From NCBI RefSeq assembly GCF_035917235.1, contig NZ_CP108423.1, forward strand, positions 3,413,001 to 3,477,000: a stretch of 64,000 bases of DNA, read 5' to 3'. Below, piece after piece: positions 60,348 through 64,000 of this stretch. The notes under the pieces are model-generated. The model did not search any database and was not told the origin of the DNA. It was given only the letters and a program-made list of their open reading frames with translations. The stretch's first letter is position 1, and each line of letters starts with the position of its first letter. Position numbers and translations under genes: made by a program. This DNA is from Streptomyces sp. NBC_01294. Its GTDB lineage: Bacteria > Actinomycetota > Actinomycetes > Streptomycetales > Streptomycetaceae.

Positions 60348-61541
60348 TCAGCCCTTGATGCAGATGACCTGCTTGAGCTTGGCCACGACCTGCACGAGGT
60401 CGGTCTGCTGGTCGATGACCTGCTCGATCGACTTGTACGCGCCCGGGATCTCGTCCACGACGCCGGAGTCCTTGCGGCACTCCACGCCCTTGGTCTGCTC
60501 CGCCAGGTCACGCGCCGAGAACTTCTTCTTCGCCGCCGTACGGCTCATCTTCCGGCCCGCGCCGTGCGAGGCCGAGTTGAAGGACTTCTCGTTGCCGAGG
60601 CCCTTCACGATGTACGAGCCCGTGCCCATCGAGCCCGGGATGATCCCGTAGTCACCGCTGCCGGCGCGGATCGCGCCCTTGCGGGTGACCAGCAGGTCCA
60701 TGCCGTCGTACCGCTCCTCCGCCACGTAGTTGTGGTGGCAGCTGATCTCCTGCTCGAAGGAGACCTTTGCCTTCCGGAACTCTTTCCGGAACACCTCCTT
60801 GAACAGGCTCATCATCACGGCACGGTTGTACTTCGCGTACTCCTGAGCCCAGAAGAGATCGTTGCGGTACGCCTCCATCTCCGGCGTAGCCGCAAGGAAG
60901 ACCGCAAGGTCCCGGTCCACGAGGCCCTGGTTGTGCGAGAGCCCTCGGGCCACGTCGATGTGGAAGGCGGCCAGCTCGTTACCGATGTTCCGTGACCCCG
61001 AATGCAGCATGAGCCACACCGAACCGGACATATCGATACAAACTTCGCAAAAGTGATTCCCCTGGCCAAGGCTTCCCAATTGCCGCATAGCCCGGTCACG
61101 CCGGAACTTCACCGCATCCGTGACGTAGTCGAAGCGCTCCCACAGGTCCCCGAAGCCCGCCTCCGTGAATCCGTACAGCCGCGCCGGGTCCACCGGCTCG
61201 CGGTGCATCCCCGCCCCCACCGGAATCGCCTGCTCGATCTTCGAGCGGAGCTTGGACAGGTCACCCGGCAGGTCGTTCGCCGTCAGGGAGGTCTTCACCG
61301 CCGACATGCCGCAGCCGATGTCCACGCCCACCGCCGCCGGGCAGACCGCGTCCTTCATGGCGATCACCGAGCCGACGGTGGCGCCCTTGCCGTAGTGGAC
61401 GTCCGGCATGACGGCCAGGCCCTTGATCCACGGGAGGGTGGCGACGTTGCGGAGCTGCTGCATCGCGCCGTCCTCGACCGACGACGGGTCGGTCCACATC
61501 CGGATCGGGACCTTCGCCCCAGGTACCTCTACATACGACAT
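60348..61541 (-). CDS. rtcB: RtcB-family RNA ligase
   Basis: A 397-residue protein with all RtcB metal and GMP-binding motifs: MPDVHYGKGATVG, AVGVDIGCGM (Asp and Cys ligands), GNHFCEV, LHSGSRNIG, SCHHNYVAEE and the nucleotidyl His in NSASHGAGRKMSR. RtcB joins 2',3'-cyclic phosphate and 5'-OH RNA ends using GTP and manganese. It is shorter than the E. coli type but in the normal range for the bacterial short group. No archease or RtcA gene is next to it. The ATG at 61541 follows an AT-rich 5' region. Confidence 0.92.
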   Translation of the reverse strand: MSYVEVPGAKVPIRMWTDPSSVEDGAMQQLRNVATLPWIKGLAVMPDVHYGKGATVGSVIAMKDAVCPAAVGVDIGCGMSAVKTSLTANDLPGDLSKLRSKIEQAIPVGAGMHREPVDPARLYGFTEAGFGDLWERFDYVTDAVKFRRDRAMRQLGSLGQGNHFCEVCIDMSGSVWLMLHSGSRNIGNELAAFHIDVARGLSHNQGLVDRDLAVFLAATPEMEAYRNDLFWAQEYAKYNRAVMMSLFKEVFRKEFRKAKVSFEQEISCHHNYVAEERYDGMDLLVTRKGAIRAGSGDYGIIPGSMGTGSYIVKGLGNEKSFNSASHGAGRKMSRTAAKKKFSARDLAEQTKGVECRKDSGVVDEIPGAYKSIEQVIDQQTDLVQVVAKLKQVICIKG

Positions 61542-61727
61542 ACGGAATCAATCCCCCGAAAACAACAGAAAACTCGGAATGCGCAAAAAGCCTCGCTCTT
61601 GATCCCAAATACGACAGAGGACCGGCGCCGGCACCAGCGTGTGCGATAGACATTGTGTCCAGCCGCGCCCAGACAGCGGCAACGCATTTTCCTGATCCGC
61701 CGGGTGCCCGGCGGTCGAAGGGAGCCA

Positions 61728-62639
61728 GTGGACGTGCAGCGCAAGGCGGTACGGCGAGTCCTGCCAGGCATCGCGATGCTCGCCGCGCTCGCGGCCGGGG
61801 CGGCCGGCCTGACCGGGTGCACCGGCGGGAGCAGCGGCGGCAGCACCAGCGACGCGAAGGCCGGCGGCAGCTCCGCCGCGCCCGCCCAACCGGGGAAGTA
61901 CCGCAGTCTGCCCGCGCCCTGCAAGGCCGGCGTCGACAGCAAGAAGCTCAAGGCCATGCTCCCGGCCGCGGAGGCCCTCACCCCCGAGCAGCGCGACCAG
62001 CTGTACGCCGGCGTCGCGGACGCCTCGTACGACAACGACCGGCACGTCGGCTGCCGCTGGACGGTGCAGACGCCCGAGGAGACGCGGCTGCTGGCGGTCC
62101 GCTTCGAGCGCGTGGTCTCGTACGACCGGGCCGCCACCAGCGACGACGACAAGGCCCGGCAGGTCTACGTCCGCCGGCTCACCGACGCGCACCTGCCCTT
62201 CCCCGGCCCGACCGCGAGCCCCACGCCCGCGGCTCCCCCGGCCGGCGCCCCGACGCCGGCCGCCGGCGCGCCGTCGCCGGGAGCACCGGCGCCCGGGGCG
62301 CCGTCGCCGGGAGCACCGGCGCCCGGGGCGCCGTCGCCGGGCGCGCCGTCCTCCGGCGCTCCGTCCGGCGGCGCGAGCCCGTCGGCTCCGGTCGAGCTCG
62401 GGTCCCGCGTCCTGGAGGGGCTCGGCAGCGAGTCCTTCCTGGAGGACAAGCTGAGTCCGGCGGGGGCCACCGCGGCGCAGGCGCGCACCGTGCGGATCGT
62501 GTTCCGTACCTCGAACGTCATCGTCACGGTCGAGTACAGCGTGCAGCCGTCGCTGCCCGGCGTGATCCCGCCGAGTACCGAAACCCAGGACAGGGCACGG
62601 CAGTTGGCGCAGGCTCTGGTCGAGCGTTTCAACGCGTGA
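61728..62639 (+). CDS. DUF3558-like lipoprotein
   Basis: A 303-residue lipoprotein. Signal to LTGC with Cys at about 28, then a Gly/Ser-rich linker; CKAGVDSKKLKAMLPAAEALTPEQRDQLYAG, GCRWTVQTPEETRLLAVRFERV is like the DUF3558 'CxW.....RxLxVxF' core. A Pro/Ala/Gly-rich insert (about 165-220) is encoded by 30-base tandem repeats, and a final strand-rich part ends VEYSVQPSLPGV. GTG at 61728 has AAGGGAG 4-5 bases upstream. Paralogous with the next gene. Function unknown. Confidence 0.8.
   Translation: MDVQRKAVRRVLPGIAMLAALAAGAAGLTGCTGGSSGGSTSDAKAGGSSAAPAQPGKYRSLPAPCKAGVDSKKLKAMLPAAEALTPEQRDQLYAGVADASYDNDRHVGCRWTVQTPEETRLLAVRFERVVSYDRAATSDDDKARQVYVRRLTDAHLPFPGPTASPTPAAPPAGAPTPAAGAPSPGAPAPGAPSPGAPAPGAPSPGAPSSGAPSGGASPSAPVELGSRVLEGLGSESFLEDKLSPAGATAAQARTVRIVFRTSNVIVTVEYSVQPSLPGVIPPSTETQDRARQLAQALVERFNA
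62268..62340. repeat. 30-base tandem repeat in the lipoprotein gene
   Basis: Identical GCGCCGTCGCCGGGAGCACC-type units begin at 62268 and 62298 with a partial copy at 62328, encoding APSPGAPAPG repeats. Confidence 0.75.
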
Positions 62640-62763
62640 GCGGTGCGCGCCGCAGCCGGAGGTGACGGCGCGCACAGCAGGCGGGCACCCGATCGGGCTA
62701 CCGTGGCCCGGGTCCCGCGTACCGCGTCCGAAGCACACACCCTCACAACGCACTGAAGGAAAC

Positions 62764-63528
62764 ATGCACCGATCAGCCTCGCGCCTCACCCGCGTTCTCG
62801 CCTGCGCAGCCGTCCCGGTGATCCTCACCGTCGCCGGGTGTTCCTCCGATTCGGGCAAGGACAAGGGCTCGAACGACGGCAAGAAGTCCGATGCCTCCTC
62901 GTCGGCGAAGCCCAACGCGAAGTCCGCCGCCCCGCTGGAGAAGGCGGCGTTCGCCACGCTTCCGGACCCGTGCAAGGCGGTCCAGACGGCGACGATAGAA
63001 GCGCTCGTCCCGGAGGCGAAGGACAAGAACGGTACGGCGACCAAGTCGAACGACCTGACGAGCCGTGCCAGCTGCTCGTGGAACGGTCTGGACGAGGACG
63101 GGCTGAAGGGCTCGCAGTACCGCTGGCTCTCGCTGTCCTACTTCCGCTACGACTCGCACGCCTCGCTCGGCTCCGCCAACGCGCGCGCCGAGGAGCAGTA
63201 CAACAAGCAGGTCGAGGCGGCGAAGGCGTCCGAGGGTGCGCAGGACCCGAAGGCGGAGGCGGCGGCCGGGATCGGCGACCAGGGGACGTCGGTCGCGTAC
63301 ACCGTGAAGAAGGAGGTCGACTTCTCCAACACGACGATCGTGGCGCGTACGCAGAACGTGGTGATCACGCTCGACTACAACGGTGCCGCGTACGAGGGTG
63401 CCGGTGCGCCGGACCGGGCGAAGCTGCTGCAGGACGCGATCACGGCGGCGAAGGAGGCCGTGGCCTCGGTGGATGCGGCCAACAAGCAGCCGGCGGAGCA
63501 GCCGCAGTCGCCGCAGCCGCAGCAGTAG
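62764..63528 (+). CDS. DUF3558 lipoprotein
   Basis: A 254-residue lipoprotein. Signal peptide with lipobox VAGC (Cys26), Ser/Lys-rich linker, and DUF3558 domain: LPDPCKAVQTATIEALVPEAK, SRASCSWNGLDEDGLKGSQYRWLSLSYFRYDSHASLGSA and GIGDQGTSVAY, VVITLDYNGAAY. Two conserved Cys (in DPCK and SCSW) probably pair. GAAGGAAAC lies just before the ATG. It follows the similar lipoprotein gene by 124 bases. Surface protein of unknown role. Confidence 0.88.
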   Translation: MHRSASRLTRVLACAAVPVILTVAGCSSDSGKDKGSNDGKKSDASSSAKPNAKSAAPLEKAAFATLPDPCKAVQTATIEALVPEAKDKNGTATKSNDLTSRASCSWNGLDEDGLKGSQYRWLSLSYFRYDSHASLGSANARAEEQYNKQVEAAKASEGAQDPKAEAAAGIGDQGTSVAYTVKKEVDFSNTTIVARTQNVVITLDYNGAAYEGAGAPDRAKLLQDAITAAKEAVASVDAANKQPAEQPQSPQPQQ

Positions 63529-63683
63529 GGGTTGTCGGGGGCGGGGCCTCCTGGGGCGTTGACATCCAGTCACCCGTACGCTGTGCCTGCCGCAGGTCCA
63601 TAAAGGCTCGGTAAGCGCTCGGCGCTCATCAGCGCCCGGTACTCGGCGCTCGGTATGTGCTCGACAAGGGGAGGGGATCGCGT

Positions 63684-64000
63684 GTGGCCGCGATGCAGCT
63701 GACTCGTACGCACCGGATACTCATCGGCGTCGTGGTCGCGGGGGCCGTGGTCATCGCGGGGATCGGTTTCGCGGGCTCGTACGCCGCGGTGCGCACCCTC
63801 GCCGAGCAGAAGGGCTTCGGCAGCTTCGCGCTGGTGTTCCCGATCGGCATCGACGCGGGCATCTGCGTGCTGCTGGCGCTGGACCTGCTGCTGACGTGGC
63901 TGCGCATACCCTTCCCGCTGCTGCGCCAGACGGCGTGGCTGCTGACGGCGGCGACGATCGCCTTCAACGGTGCGGCTTCGTGGCCCGACCCGCTGGGTGT
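63684..64000 (+). CDS. DUF2637 membrane protein, N-terminal part (runs off the window)
   Basis: The first 105 codons of a membrane protein: MQLTRTHRILIGVVVAGAVVIAGIGFAGSYAAVRTLAEQKGFGSFALVFPIGIDAGICVLLALDLLLTWLRIPFPLLRQTAWLLTAATIAFNGAASWPDPLG. This is the four-helix DUF2637 domain, which in Streptomyces often leads SpdB-like transfer or regulatory proteins with long cytoplasmic tails. GTG at 63684 (GGGGAGGGG upstream) is the chosen start; ATG at 63693 is an alternative. Confidence 0.88.
   Translation, partial: MAAMQLTRTHRILIGVVVAGAVVIAGIGFAGSYAAVRTLAEQKGFGSFALVFPIGIDAGICVLLALDLLLTWLRIPFPLLRQTAWLLTAATIAFNGAASWPDPLG

Overview
The window is very GC-rich, with third codon positions almost always G or C, frequent GTG starts and many 4-bp ATGA/GTGA gene overlaps. 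With its gene content (XRE-DUF5753/DUF397 pairs, DUF3558 lipoproteins, DUF2637, a sortase-E-type LAxTG protein, a DasR-type operator, the futalosine menaquinone pathway), this points to a chromosomal segment of Streptomyces or a very close relative. No rRNA, tRNA, CRISPR array, integrase or insertion sequence was seen. About 65 protein genes are supported.

Layout. 1-9.6 kb: end of a secreted protein, a HAF-repeat-like secreted protein with a TTA second codon, a membrane protein, an acyl-CoA ligase divergent from an AraC regulator, a DHA2 drug exporter with its MarR repressor and a clear operator, and a secreted lipase. 9.6-16.2 kb: a three-gene ABC-2 exporter, a secreted tripeptidyl-aminopeptidase-like hydrolase, and a second acyl-CoA ligase behind a perfect inverted repeat. 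16.4-21 kb: NmrA/AraC divergent pair, a DUF4190-type membrane protein, an orphan CdiI-type immunity gene and a winged-helix protein. 21.2-25.5 kb: an HATPase / XRE / DUF397 regulatory trio followed by a four-gene operon (small Esx-like protein, lysozyme-like effector candidate, two paralogous membrane proteins) that looks like a type VII-linked toxin/immunity module.

25.5-35.7 kb: a DAACS symporter behind a Cys-rich leader peptide, then the menaquinone block: mqnE, an Lrp regulator, a UbiX flavin prenyltransferase, a UbiA prenyltransferase (mqnP), an unknown coupled gene and a UbiD decarboxylase (mqnL). 36.8-39.8 kb: LysR/MFS divergent pair and an SRPBCC protein. 39.8-44.1 kb: the system II cytochrome c maturation operon resA-ccdA-resB-ccsB. 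With hemL (46.3 kb) and the menaquinone genes, it makes this stretch a respiratory-chain assembly region: quinone, haem and cytochrome c.

48-64 kb: a collagen-like, ice-binding-domain wall protein with an LAxTG signal, a second XRE-DUF5753 regulator with a probably frameshifted partner, a DUF5994 cassette, a tandem array of 48-bp elements, a quinone-oxidoreductase/HxlR divergent pair with four regularly spaced GTAC half-sites, YnfA, an SDR enzyme, a polysaccharide deacetylase preceded by an exact DasR core site, an RtcB homologue, two lipoproteins and the start of a DUF2637 membrane protein. Four convergent gene pairs end on the same shared CTAG tetranucleotide.
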